Assembly (NCBI GenBank): GCA_038040385.1
Contig: JBBPII010000011.1
Location: 1-64,000 of the forward strand
Direction of reading: 5' to 3'
Length of the DNA stretch: 64,000 nt
Origin: Gilichinskyi gelida
Lineage (GTDB): Bacteria; Acidobacteriota; Thermoanaerobaculia; Gp7-AA8
Below the pieces are notes generated by a model. It saw only the letters and a list, made by a program, of their open reading frames with translations, searched no databases and had not been told where the DNA came from. Made by a program: the position numbers and the translations under genes. This document shows positions 41,103 through 51,446 of this stretch, piece by piece (positions within the stretch are counted from its first letter, which is position 1; each line of letters begins with the position of its first letter).

Positions 41103-42620
41103 TTACAAGGGGATGTTGCCGTGCTTCTTCGGCGGGTTCTTGTCGCGCTTGTTTCGGAGCATGGCGAACGCGGTGATCAACTTCCGGCGCGTGAAACGCG
41201 GCTCGATGATCTCGTCGACATACCCGCGCTCGGCAGCGATGTAGGGGTTGGCGAACTTCTCTTTGTACTCGGCGATCTTTCCCTCGCGGTCCTTCGATCC
41301 CTTGTAGAGGATGCTGACCGCTCCCTCCGCCCCCATCACGGCGATCTCAGCGGTGGGGAAGGCGAAGTTCATGTCCGCGCGGATGTGTTTGGAATTCATC
41401 ACGCAGTACGCGCCGCCGTACGCCTTGCGCGTGATCACCGTGATCTTCGGCACCGTCGCCTCCGCCAACGCGTACAGGAGCTTCGCGCCATGGACGATGA
41501 TGCCGCCGTACTCCTGATCGGTCCCCGGAAGGAAGCCCGGAACGTCCTCCAGCACCAGCAGCGGCACGTTGAAGGCGTCGCAGAAGCGGACGAAGCGCGC
41601 CCCCTTGCGCGAGGCATTGATGTCCAGCACGCCGGCGAGGAACGCCGGCTGGTTGGCCACCACGCCGACCGGATGGCCGTTGAGGCGGAGGAAGCCGACC
41701 ACCAGATTGCGCGCAAAGTGCTGGTGCACTTCGAGGAACTGTCCCTCGTCGGCGATGCCCTTGATCAGCTCACGCACTTCGTACGGCTGGTTCGAGGAGT
41801 CGGGGATCAGGTCGTCGAGATTGGCGTCGACGCGATTGACGTCGTCGCTCGTGGCCGCGCGCGGCGGCTCCTCGAGGTTGTTCGACGGCAGGAACGACAG
41901 CAGCTCGCGGATGGTGGCCAGGCAGTCTTCATCGGAGTCGGCGGCGAAGTGCGCGACGCCGGAGATCTGATTGTGGGTGTCCGCGCCGCCGAGCTTCTCC
42001 TTTGTCACCTCTTCGTGGGTGACGGTCTTGATGACGTCGGGGCCGGTGACGAACATGTAGCTGGTCTTCTTCACCATCAGGATGAAGTCGGTGATGGCGG
42101 GCGAATAGACGGCGCCGCCGGCGCACGGGCCCATGATCGCGGAGATCTGCGGCACCACGCCCGAGGCCAGCGTGTTGCGGAGGAAGATGTCGGCGTAGCC
42201 GCCGAGGGAGACGACGCCTTCCTGAATGCGCGCGCCGCCGGAGTCGTTGAGGCCGACCACCGGCGCGCCATTCTTCATCGCCAGATCCATGATCTTCACG
42301 ATCTTCGCCGCATGCGTCTCGCTGAGCGAGCCCCCGAAGACGGTGAAGTCCTGTGCGAAGGCGTACACCAGCCGGCTGTTGATGGTGCCGTAGCCGGTGA
42401 CCACGCCGTCGCCCGGGATGCGCTGCGTCTCCATGCCGAAGTCGGTGGAGCGATGGACGACGAGTTGGTCGAGCTCCTGGAACGAGCCGGGGTCGAAGAG
42501 CAGCGCAATGCGCTCGCGCGCGGTGAGCTTCCCCTCGGCGTGCTGGCGCTCGATGCGTTTTTCGCCGCCGCCGAGCTCACTCTGGCGTTTCCGTTGTTCC
42601 AGCTCTTCGAGTTTGTTCAT
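41103..42620 (-). CDS. Acyl-CoA carboxylase beta (carboxyltransferase) subunit
   Basis: 505 residues, full length for PccB/MmdA. Transfers the carboxyl group from carboxybiotin to propionyl- or acetyl-CoA. Landmarks: GKLTARERIALLFDPGSF, FGGSLSETHAAKI, the oxyanion-hole GGARIQEGV near residue 125, MFVTGPDVIKTVT and in the C-terminal half GGAYCVMNSKHIRAD. An MmdA decarboxylase beta/alpha role is possible, but no membrane subunit is near. The biotin carboxylase/carrier subunit is not in the window. It sits between the VWA pair and the DUF507 gene and likely ends its operon here. Confidence 0.93.
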   Translation of the reverse strand: MNKLEELEQRKRQSELGGGEKRIERQHAEGKLTARERIALLFDPGSFQELDQLVVHRSTDFGMETQRIPGDGVVTGYGTINSRLVYAFAQDFTVFGGSLSETHAAKIVKIMDLAMKNGAPVVGLNDSGGARIQEGVVSLGGYADIFLRNTLASGVVPQISAIMGPCAGGAVYSPAITDFILMVKKTSYMFVTGPDVIKTVTHEEVTKEKLGGADTHNQISGVAHFAADSDEDCLATIRELLSFLPSNNLEEPPRAATSDDVNRVDANLDDLIPDSSNQPYEVRELIKGIADEGQFLEVHQHFARNLVVGFLRLNGHPVGVVANQPAFLAGVLDINASRKGARFVRFCDAFNVPLLVLEDVPGFLPGTDQEYGGIIVHGAKLLYALAEATVPKITVITRKAYGGAYCVMNSKHIRADMNFAFPTAEIAVMGAEGAVSILYKGSKDREGKIAEYKEKFANPYIAAERGYVDEIIEPRFTRRKLITAFAMLRNKRDKNPPKKHGNIPL

Positions 42621-42624
42621 TGTC

Positions 42625-42692
42625 GCTCGCAGCTTGCAGCTCGCAGCTCGCAGCTGTTCTCCTGCTAGCTGCCAGCCGCAAGCTGCCAGCTA
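42625..42692. repeat. Inverted array of 7-base AGCTCGC-type units
   Basis: Left arm of four units (GCTCGCA, GCTTGCA, GCTCGCA, GCTCGCA) and a right arm of about four (AGCTGCC, AGCCGCA, AGCTGCC, AGCT) as its imperfect complement. Fills the gap between the carboxylase and the DUF507 gene. A four-unit relative is at 53106-53133. Confidence 0.85.
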
Positions 42693-42956
42693 AAGTGTGA
42701 AATCGCGCTCCGCGGCGACCTGCCGCATCGCCTCGTCGATCTCCTCGTCGGACGGGTCGCGATCGCCGCGCGATTTCGCCAGTCGCGTGCGCGCCTCCTG
42801 CTCGATCGAGTCGTACGCGGCGAGGTTCTCCTCCAGCGTCCGGGCCACGACGGTGATGCCGATCTCCGCGTCGCCGAATTCGACCAGACCGCGGTCCTCC
42901 AGGCGATTGACGATGGCCCGGGCCAGGAACTCGATCTGTCGGATGCTACTGGTCAT
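42690..42956 (-). CDS. DUF507 family protein
   Basis: 88 residues, helical and acidic. It begins SIRQIEFLARAIVNRLEDRGLVEF and ends QVAAERDFTL, matching the start and end of DUF507 proteins, whose function is unknown. No membrane or catalytic motif. The ATG at 42954-42956 lies four bases after the stop of the TldD-associated gene, so it belongs to the kinase-TldD operon. The stop overlaps the heptad array. Confidence 0.7.
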   Translation of the reverse strand: MTSSIRQIEFLARAIVNRLEDRGLVEFGDAEIGITVVARTLEENLAAYDSIEQEARTRLAKSRGDRDPSDEEIDEAMRQVAAERDFTL

Positions 42957-42960
42957 TCGG

Positions 42961-43734
42961 CTACGGCCCGGATTCTAACAACATGTCGCAGCCCCACGCG
43001 CCCGCTCCGAAGGGGAACCACTCCTCGGCGCCCCCGGCGGCGAGAACGCGCCGGGCGGTGAAGGAGGCGGCAAAGACGCCGCCGGCATCGACGCAGAGGA
43101 CGTCGCCGCCGCCGAGACGGGCTACCGCGCGGGGCACGCCGGCGTCGAGGCGGCCGAAGGGAAGGGCCAGCAGGTTGAACCAGGCGCGCACCGGACGGAC
43201 GCGATAGCTCGGCCGGTACCAGTTCGGCGGCTCCCCCGCGGTCACCGGGAGGCTCTCGACCGGCTGCCCCTTGCCGTCGGGCGTCGCGCCGGCGCGCTGC
43301 GCGATCTCGATTCGCCCGATGAGCGACGGCAACATCGCCGCGGCCACGCGCGGCGCGAGCGTGAGCCGCGGCGGCGGCTCGCGGCGTCCTTCGATCTGCG
43401 CGAAGAGAGCGAGAAGCGCGGCGTCGACGTCGAAGCCCGCCTGGTCGATGAGCAGGCGGTAGGGGGCTCGCGCGACGGAGAGATGCATGCGCCGCGTGTG
43501 CTCGGACCATGCGATATCGCCGTATTGATGAAGGGAGACGCCTTCGGTCATCACGATGCGCTCGAAGTCACCGGGAGGCGGCAGCGGCGCGACCACCTGC
43601 GGCAACGCCCGCCGCTCCCCGCGCAACGGCTGCGCGCGGAATTCCTCCTCCTCGAACGCTTCCCCCGCCTCCTCCACCCGCACGATGGTGCCGTTCTCGT
43701 AGCGGACCGTCCGCCCCCACTTTCGGTACGTCAT
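42961..43734 (-). CDS. Unknown partner of the TldD-like protein
   Basis: 257 residues. I do not recognise a domain. It begins with a hydrophilic segment (TYRKWGRTVRYENGTIVRVEEAGEAFEEEEF), continues with alternating strands and helices and ends AWGCDMLLESGP. Its position directly after a TldD-like gene, coupled by ATGA, recalls the TldD/TldE pair, and its size suits a reduced TldE-like partner, but no residue-level proof is visible. No signal peptide. Confidence 0.5.
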   Translation of the reverse strand: MTYRKWGRTVRYENGTIVRVEEAGEAFEEEEFRAQPLRGERRALPQVVAPLPPPGDFERIVMTEGVSLHQYGDIAWSEHTRRMHLSVARAPYRLLIDQAGFDVDAALLALFAQIEGRREPPPRLTLAPRVAAAMLPSLIGRIEIAQRAGATPDGKGQPVESLPVTAGEPPNWYRPSYRVRPVRAWFNLLALPFGRLDAGVPRAVARLGGGDVLCVDAGGVFAASFTARRVLAAGGAEEWFPFGAGAWGCDMLLESGP

Positions 43735-44530
43735 AGCGGTCCAGTCACCATGAGCGGCGCAGCGCTCGGCACGTGCAGTTCCTGCCCTTCGCGCGAGCAG
43801 ATGACGCCGGGGTAGCGCAGCGGCTCTCCGGTCGCGCCGCGCAGCGAGCGGGCGATCTCCGCGCGCGTTGCGCGAATGGTGAAGCGCGGGATCGCCACGT
43901 GAACGGTCGCCACGTCCGTGACGGGGTCGTACCCGCCGCCGGCGATGAGGTGGACGTCGACGCGCTCCTCCGGCAGCTCGAACGGGGCATTCACCTGCGA
44001 CGCCAGGAGGTGCGTCATGCGCGGCAGCGGCACGTCGCTGAACGACGCCCGCCGCGGCGCGAGCGGGGCGTCGACGTGCAGCCACTCCGGCCATGCGACC
44101 GGCGGCGCGTGGTGCTCCGCCGCGTGGCCGAATGCCTCGTGGAGCAGGACCGCCGCGGAGCCGTTGTGCCAGACGAGGGGGTGTTCGCCGTTGATCGTTG
44201 GCCGTTGGCCGAGGCAGTGGCGCAACATTGCGGTATCGGCGTCGATGTGCTCGGGAGTCGATACGATGGACACGCCGCCGATGGTCACGGTGAACGTCGT
44301 CTCGACGCCTTCGCGCGTGGCGCGCACCACCACCCGCACCCGCGCATCGATCGACTCCGCGATCGCGCGCGCCGGAACCATCCTTTCTTCGCAGGCGGCG
44401 AGGAGCGCTTCGTCGGCGTCGTCGGTGGCGGCGATGGCGTCGCCGTGCTGCCTGGCGATGCCGTGCATCAGGCGCGACTCCAGCCGGCGGCCGCCGGACC
44501 AGATCTCGTCGCGCGCGGCGATGGCGAAGA

Positions 44531-44534
<4 letters not shown>
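43731..44534 (-). CDS. Reduced TldD-like metalloprotease
   Basis: 267 residues against about 470 for TldD. It keeps the zinc motif H-E-x-x-x-H as HEAFGH at residues 132-137, and after it the family-like LPRMTHL and a C-terminal beta barrel with GVICSREGQELHVPS. TldD/TldE heterodimers cut short unfolded peptides and mature peptide products. The usual N-terminal half is much shortened. Just before the zinc motif, residues 110-119 (QRPTINGEHP) come from a four-heptad repeat. The start is a TTG that overlaps the kinase TGA (TTGA). Confidence 0.7.
44183..44210. repeat. Four 7-base units inside the TldD-like gene
   Basis: GTTCGCC, GTTGATC, GTTGGCC, GTTGGCC: four tandem variants, 28 bases. Same family as 8909-8936, 19713-19782 and 54729-54756. 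Confidence 0.9.
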
Positions 44535-46522
<1,988 letters not shown>

Positions 46523-46602
46523 CTGACTCCGGTCTCCGGGCGGGTGCCCTCCCGTTGGAATGGGAGTCCCGTAAGCCGTCAATGATAACTCCTCACTCCC
46601 TC

Positions 46603-46682
46603 CGTCATCCTGAGCCGCGCAGACGGCGAAGGATCTCCCGTATCGGAGGTCTGAGATCCTTCGCTGCGCTCAGGATGACGGG
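46603..46682. repeat. REP-like palindrome, CGTCATCCTGAGC family
   Basis: CGTCATCCTGAGC on the left and GCTCAGGATGACG on the right, with inner GGATCT/AGATCC pairing. Lies between the divergent kinase and EF-G-like genes. Relative at 48851-48953. Confidence 0.88.
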
Positions 46683-46754
46683 GGGGTTCCCGGCGGCATT
46701 TTAATTTATGATTCCCCTCCCGATTCGGGAAATCCCCATGCGAGGCCAAAACTC

Positions 46755-48851
46755 ATGAAAGTCTATTCGGGTTCGGAAATCCGGAACGTCGCTGTTGCCG
46801 GTCACAACGACACCGGCAAGACGACGCTCGTTTCGCAACTGCTCTTCAACGCCGGCGCGACCACGCGCCTCGGGCGGATCGACGAGGGAACGACCACCAC
46901 CGACTTCGATGCCGATGAGGTGGAGCGCAAGCATTCGATTTCCTCCGCCATCGCGTACGCGGAATGGAAGAACACCAAGATCAACCTTCTCGATACGCCC
47001 GGCTTCGGCATCTTCATCATGGAATCGAAGAGCGCCATGCGGGTGGCCGACTCCGCGGCCATCGTGGTCAGCGCGGTCACCGGCGTGGAGGTCACCACCG
47101 AGCGCGTCTGGAAGTTCGCCGACGAGTACGAGCTGCCGCGCATGGTGATCATGAACAAGATGGACCGGGAGCGGGCCTCGTTCTCCCGCACCCTCGAGGC
47201 GCTGCAAAAGAAGTTCGGAAAGAACGTGGTCCCGCTGCAGATGCCGATGGGGGAAGAGCACGACTTCTACGGCGTGGTCGATCTGGTGGCCATGAAGGCC
47301 TACAAGTACGCCACCGACGGCTCGGGAAAGTTCGAGCTCATCGACATCCCGGCCGAGTTCAAGGGCGAGGCCGACGACTGGCGCGAGAAGCTCATCGAGA
47401 AGGTCGCCGAGGGCGACGACACGCTGATGGAGCGCTTCTTCGAGCAGGGAGGTCTGTCACAGGAAGAGCTGATCGACGGTTTGAAGCGCGAGATCGGACA
47501 CCACCAGATCTACCCCGTGCTGCTCAGCTCCGCGTCGCACAACATCGGGGGGCACGCTCTCCTCGACGCCATGTCCGCGCTGCTGCCGGCCGCCGACGAG
47601 GCGAAGACGATCACCGGCACCAACCCGAAGGGCGAACCGGTCACATTCGAGCGGCGCGCCGAGGCCTTCCCCGCGGCGCTGGTGTTCAAGACGTTCTCCG
47701 ATCCGTTCTCCGGCCGCGTCTCACTGTTCCGCGTCTACTCCGGCACGTTCAAGTCGGATTCCACCTACTGGAACACCACGCGCGAGCATGAGGAGCGGAT
47801 CGGTAAGCTGCAGGTGCTGCAAGGCAAACAGCAGACGCCCGTCTCGGAGCTGAAAGCCGGCGACATCGGCGCGGTGGCGAAGTTGAAGGACACCATCACC
47901 GGCGACACGCTGGCCACGAAAGAGCATCCCATCGTTCTCAAGCACGTCGACTACCCGGAGTCGGCGATCGCGTTCGCCGTCGAGCCGAAGGCGCGCGGCG
48001 ACGAGGACAAGCTCGGCGTGGCGGTGGCCCGCATCATCGAAGAGGACCCGACCATCCGCTTCGCCCGCGATCCGCTGACCAAGGAGTTCCTCATCGGCGG
48101 GCAGGGGCAACTCCACGTCGAGATCGTGGTGCACAAGCTGAAGAAGAAGTACAACGTCGACGTCATTCTTCACCCTCCCAAGGTTCCGTACCGCGAGACG
48201 ATCACCAAAACCGCCGACGCGCACGGCCGGCACAAGAAGCAGTCCGGCGGCCACGGTCAGTTCGCCGACTGCAAGATCACCATCGAGCCGCTGCCGCGCG
48301 GCTCCGACTTCGAGTTCGTCGACGACATTTACGGCGGCTCGATCCCCCGCCAGTACATCCCGGCGGTGGAGAAGGGCATTCAGGACGCGCGCAAGAAAGG
48401 CTTCCTGGCCGGCTACCCGGTGGTGGACTTCCGGGTGCGGCTCACCGACGGGCAGTACCACGACGTCGACTCCTCGGAAATGGCCTTCAAGATCGCCGGC
48501 TCACTCGCCTTCCAACAGGGGATGGAGCTGGCCAGGCCGACGCTGCTCGAGCCGATCATGCACGTCGACATCACCGCGCCGGCCGAGTACATCGGCGACA
48601 TCATGGGCGACCTCAACTCCCGCCGCGGGCGGGTGGAAGGGGTCGACGCCGAGGGCGACTCACAGACCGTGCGCTCGCGCGTGCCGATGTCCGAGATGCT
48701 GACCTACGGCTCCACGCTGCGATCGATCACCCAGGGCCGCGGCTCGTTCCACATGGAGATGAGCCACTACGAGGAAGTGCCGCGCAACCTGCAGGAGAAG
48801 ATCATCGCCGAGACGAAGAAGGCGAAGGAACAGCAGGCGGCCGCGCATTAA
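46755..48851 (+). CDS. Elongation factor G-like GTPase (EF-G paralogue)
   Basis: 698 residues with full EF-G domain order. The P-loop reads GHNDTGKT (16-23) in place of the AHIDAGKT of canonical EF-G; switch regions are DTPGFGIF (about 77) and NKMD (about 133). Domain IV and V keep GGHGQFADCKI and GDIMGDLNSRRGRVEG. The changed P-loop and single-gene context mark it as the EF-G-like paralogue often called FusA2/EF-G-like rather than fusA1, which sits with rpsL/tuf. Exact role (elongation or recycling) is uncertain. Flanked by REP-like palindromes on both sides. Confidence 0.9.
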   Translation: MKVYSGSEIRNVAVAGHNDTGKTTLVSQLLFNAGATTRLGRIDEGTTTTDFDADEVERKHSISSAIAYAEWKNTKINLLDTPGFGIFIMESKSAMRVADSAAIVVSAVTGVEVTTERVWKFADEYELPRMVIMNKMDRERASFSRTLEALQKKFGKNVVPLQMPMGEEHDFYGVVDLVAMKAYKYATDGSGKFELIDIPAEFKGEADDWREKLIEKVAEGDDTLMERFFEQGGLSQEELIDGLKREIGHHQIYPVLLSSASHNIGGHALLDAMSALLPAADEAKTITGTNPKGEPVTFERRAEAFPAALVFKTFSDPFSGRVSLFRVYSGTFKSDSTYWNTTREHEERIGKLQVLQGKQQTPVSELKAGDIGAVAKLKDTITGDTLATKEHPIVLKHVDYPESAIAFAVEPKARGDEDKLGVAVARIIEEDPTIRFARDPLTKEFLIGGQGQLHVEIVVHKLKKKYNVDVILHPPKVPYRETITKTADAHGRHKKQSGGHGQFADCKITIEPLPRGSDFEFVDDIYGGSIPRQYIPAVEKGIQDARKKGFLAGYPVVDFRVRLTDGQYHDVDSSEMAFKIAGSLAFQQGMELARPTLLEPIMHVDITAPAEYIGDIMGDLNSRRGRVEGVDAEGDSQTVRSRVPMSEMLTYGSTLRSITQGRGSFHMEMSHYEEVPRNLQEKIIAETKKAKEQQAAAH

Positions 48852-48953
48852 TCCTGAGCGAAGCGAAGGATCTTCGGTTCGACCGGCAGCGCACGTCGTT
48901 TCGAGCGCGGCTGGTCGAGCCGAAGATCCTTCGTCGCTTCGCTCCTCAGGATG
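48851..48953. repeat. REP-like palindrome, ATCCTGAGCGAAG family
   Basis: ATCCTGAGCGAAGCGAAGGA arm and its complement ending GCTCCTCAGGAT; inner GGTTCGACC / GGTCGAGCC pairing. Fills the gap between convergent genes and might serve as a two-way transcription barrier. Confidence 0.88.
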
Positions 48954-48955
48954 GC

Positions 48956-49612
48956 CTATCGAGCCAGCTTCACATCGATCCGGGCAACTTCATCCGACGC
49001 GTTCTCGGCCGCGGTGACCACAAACTGCCGCTCTTTGTACCCCGGCGCGATGACGCGCACCGTGTAGCTGCCGGGCGCCGGGAAGTCGTAGACCTCGTCG
49101 GGCGTGTTGAACTGCTTCGCTTCGCCGATGGCCAGGTCGTTGACGTAGATCATCGCGTCGTCGGGAACGACGTTGGTGATCATCCCGCGCCGGGCCCAGA
49201 GGCGGATCGAGCCGGCCACGCCGGCCGCGCCGCCGCCGGTGATGGTGGCGCGGGAGCGGCCGGTCACCGCCTCGCTGGCGGTGGGGGCGTTGTCGCCGCT
49301 CTCGCCGGGGAAGATCAGCGATGCGCCGGGGCCCGGCTCGCCGGGCGGGCCGCCGCCGCTGACGCGGGTCGTGGTCCGCTTCGGGCGGATGATCCCGTCG
49401 GCCAGAGTGGGGTTGCGGTAGCGAACGCCGGTGTAGACGGCGAGCGCCGCCAGCGTCACCAGCACGACGCCGATCACCGCTGGCACCCACCGCGGCAGTT
49501 GCGGCTCCTCGGGGGCGTGCCGCTCGCGCGCACCCTCACCCGGCCTTCGGCCACCCTCTCCCGCCTCAGCGGGAGAGGGTCCGCCAAGCGGGGGTGAGGG
49601 CGTCTCGGTCAT
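48956..49612 (-). CDS. Membrane-anchored PEGA-like protein
   Basis: 218 residues. One membrane helix (WVPAVIGVVLVTLAALAVYTG, about 42-61), a Gly/Pro-rich linker, and a C-terminal beta domain (about 145-218) of PEGA type with DDAMIYVNDLAIG and FPAPGSYTVRVIAPGY. PEGA domains are small surface or periplasmic binding modules. The first 30 residues (SPPLGGPSPAEAGEGGRRP) are encoded by a REP-like repeat at 49531-49602, so the native N-terminus may be later. It overlaps the DUF2007 gene by four bases. Confidence 0.65.
   Translation of the reverse strand: MTETPSPPLGGPSPAEAGEGGRRPGEGARERHAPEEPQLPRWVPAVIGVVLVTLAALAVYTGVRYRNPTLADGIIRPKRTTTRVSGGGPPGEPGPGASLIFPGESGDNAPTASEAVTGRSRATITGGGAAGVAGSIRLWARRGMITNVVPDDAMIYVNDLAIGEAKQFNTPDEVYDFPAPGSYTVRVIAPGYKERQFVVTAAENASDEVARIDVKLAR
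49531..49602. repeat. REP-like repeat at the 5' end of a gene
   Basis: CACCCTCACCCGG start, CTCTCCCGC/GCGGGAGAG hairpin, GGGGTGAGGG end. Same family as 5116-5230 and likewise translated. Confidence 0.85.
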
Positions 49613-49959
49613 TCGGTCTCCGGCGGCGTGTTCTCGTCGATCTCCGCCGGCCCTTCGTCAGTGACCACGGTCTCGCCGTCGTCGTCGAGCTGCTCGTACT
49701 CAGCCTCGCGCTGCTGAAGGAGGGCCAGCGCGCGCGCTTCGTCTTCCTGCGCCACGAAAACGCGGACGTCGCCGAGTTGCCCCAGGTTGGCGGGGAGGAT
49801 GCTCCGGGCGTCGGCATGTTCCACTCGCGCCGGGATGCCTTCGTTCTCCAGGAATCCGCAGATCAACTCCGCCTCATCCGAGTTCGAGGCGCTGGCGATC
49901 TCCACCAGCGTGGTGCCGTCTTCCGTCTGGATGGTCCGGACCGCCGATTCGTCAGCCAT
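49609..49959 (-). CDS. DUF2007-type small protein
   Basis: 116 residues. The core VEIASASNSDEAELICGFLENEGIPARVEH (split) with later VRVFVAQEDEARALALL is typical of the DUF2007 'putative signal transducing protein' fold, thought to bind partners through a ferredoxin-like fold. The C-terminus is acidic. Function is not known. Located between selD (12 bases upstream) and the PEGA-like gene (4-base overlap), same strand. Confidence 0.8.
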   Translation of the reverse strand: MADESAVRTIQTEDGTTLVEIASASNSDEAELICGFLENEGIPARVEHADARSILPANLGQLGDVRVFVAQEDEARALALLQQREAEYEQLDDDGETVVTDEGPAEIDENTPPETE

Positions 49960-49971
49960 TGATCGTCTCCT

Positions 49972-51039
49972 TTACGGCCGGATGGTGATCGTACCGCTCC
50001 GGTCGGTCAACGAGCCGATGTTTGCACAGAACAGGCCGCCGCGGCCGCAGCGCTCCTCGAACGCCGCGAGCTTTTCGCGCGGGACCGCGATCAGCAGGCC
50101 GCCGCTGGTCTGCGCGTCGCACAGCAGCGTGAGCTCGGCCTTGGAAACGTGCGATTCGACGCGCGCGCGAAACGACTGCAGATTCCGTTTCGTCCCCTCG
50201 GGACAGAAACCGCGCGCGAGATATTCGCGCGCGCCGGCGAGCAGCGGTACGGCGGACATGGCGATCTCCGCCCCCACCCCCGACCCGCTGCACATCTCGA
50301 GCAGATGGCCGATCAGACCGTAGCCGGTGACGTCGGTGGCGGCGTGAACGCCGATCTCCACCATCGCCGCGGCGGCGTCGCGGTTGAGCATCGTCATCCA
50401 GCGGAGCGCCTCGTCGATGGGCGGCGGCTCCCGACGTCCGAAACGCTTCATCGACGCCGCGCGATAGGCGCAGATCAGGATTCCGGTGCCGATCGGCTTG
50501 GTCAGCACCAGCGCGTCGCCCGCCCTGGCCGTCGAGTTTCGGACGATACGATCGACATGAACGATGCCCGTCACCGCTAAGCCGTACTTCGGCACGTCGT
50601 CGATGATGGTGTGCCCACCGGCGATCGGAAATCCCGCCTCCGCCGCCTTCTCCGCGCCGCCGCGCAGGATCTCGTGCAGCACATCGAGCGGGAGGACGTC
50701 AGTCGGGAAGGTGGCGATGGCCAAGCCGAGGATCGGGGTGGCGCCCATGGCGTAGATGTCGGAGATGGAGTTCGCCGCGGCGATGGCACCGAAGACGTAC
50801 GGGTCGTCGACGATCGGCGTGAAAAAGTCGACTGTCTGCGCGATGGCCTGGTCGCCGGCAATGCGCACCACGGCCGCATCGTCGTTCGTACCGTAGCCGA
50901 CGAGAAGATCTCCCACCCCTTCCTGCAGCGGAAGGCGCGCGAGGACGGATCGCAGGTCATCCTGACCCAGCTTGCAGGCTCAACCACCTGTCGTCGCGAA
51001 GGACGACAAGGGTGGGTGGCGCTTGATGGCGCGTTTCAC
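49972..51039 (-). CDS. selD: Selenide, water dikinase with selenocysteine at UGA
   Basis: 355 residues counting Sec20. Makes selenophosphate from selenide and ATP for Sec-tRNA synthesis. Going upstream from the obvious domain (LLVGYGTNDDAAVV), the frame gives ACKLGQDDLRSVLARLP preceded by an in-frame TGA at 50980-50982 and then FATTGG and an open frame to a GTG at 51037-51039. The TGA occupies the E. coli Cys17 position, and the essential Lys follows three residues on (U-A-C-K), as in Sec-containing SelD. Later landmarks: GGHTIIDDVPKYG and CDAQTSGGLL. Start is provisional: no good ribosome site. Conventional calling would start at the GTG at 50914-50916 and lose the active site. Confidence 0.88.
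50955..50967 (-). promoter_or_regulatory. Possible SECIS hairpin in selD
   Basis: GGTCA / TGACC stem with GGA loop, 12 bases after the TGA. A short stem with G at the start of the loop at this spacing fits the general bacterial SECIS description, but no fold was computed. Confidence 0.35.
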
Positions 51040-51062
51040 GAGCGAGAGTCTATGACGTTACA

Positions 51063-51160
51063 CGGAGCGCCGGCGTCCTCGCCGGCTGGACCGCAGGCGT
51101 CTCGCCTGCACCGGCGGCGTGACGCCGCCGGGCCAGCCGCCGGGACGGCGGCGTTCCGCG
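51063..51160. repeat. REP-like repeat, GGAGCGCCGGCGTCC family (second copy)
   Basis: GGAGCGCCGGCGTCCTCGCC at the start and CGGGACGGCGGCGTTCC at the end, with GCAGGCGTC/GCCTGC hairpin. Same element as 37644-37751. Lies between selD and the 93-residue gene. Confidence 0.85.
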
Positions 51161-51164
51161 CTGA

Positions 51165-51446
51165 CTACGAGGGCGGCGGGGCGGGCTCGCCGAGGACGGT
51201 GGCCCGCGCGGCTTCCACCGCGGCGAGAATCTCCTGATAGAGATTGAAGGCCAGCTCGGCGTTCAGCGGCTCGGTGGCGCCGCGGTTGACGATCTCCGCG
51301 ATCTGCGACGCGTAATGCGACGCCGTCGGCAGCCGTTCGCCGGTGTCGCGGATCTGACGAAACCCGATGGTCAGCTCCTCTTTCAGAGTCTCGCGAAAGA
51401 GGCCGGTCTCCAAGTCGCCGGCGAGCGAGGCGTAGTCGACGTTCAT
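51165..51446 (-). CDS. Small helical protein of unknown function
   Basis: 93 residues: MNVDYASLAGDLETGLFRET, then helical repeats of charged and hydrophobic residues up to ARATVLGEPAPPPS. No known motif, signal or membrane segment. The ATG at 51444-51446 overlaps the stop of the metallopeptidase (ATGA), so it is coupled to it and may assist or control it; that is inference. Confidence 0.6.
   Translation of the reverse strand: MNVDYASLAGDLETGLFRETLKEELTIGFRQIRDTGERLPTASHYASQIAEIVNRGATEPLNAELAFNLYQEILAAVEAARATVLGEPAPPPS

Noticed and set aside
49972..50916. selD starting at the GTG at 50914-50916
   Set aside because: This would remove the catalytic Sec/Cys and Lys; the upstream frame restores them across the TGA.
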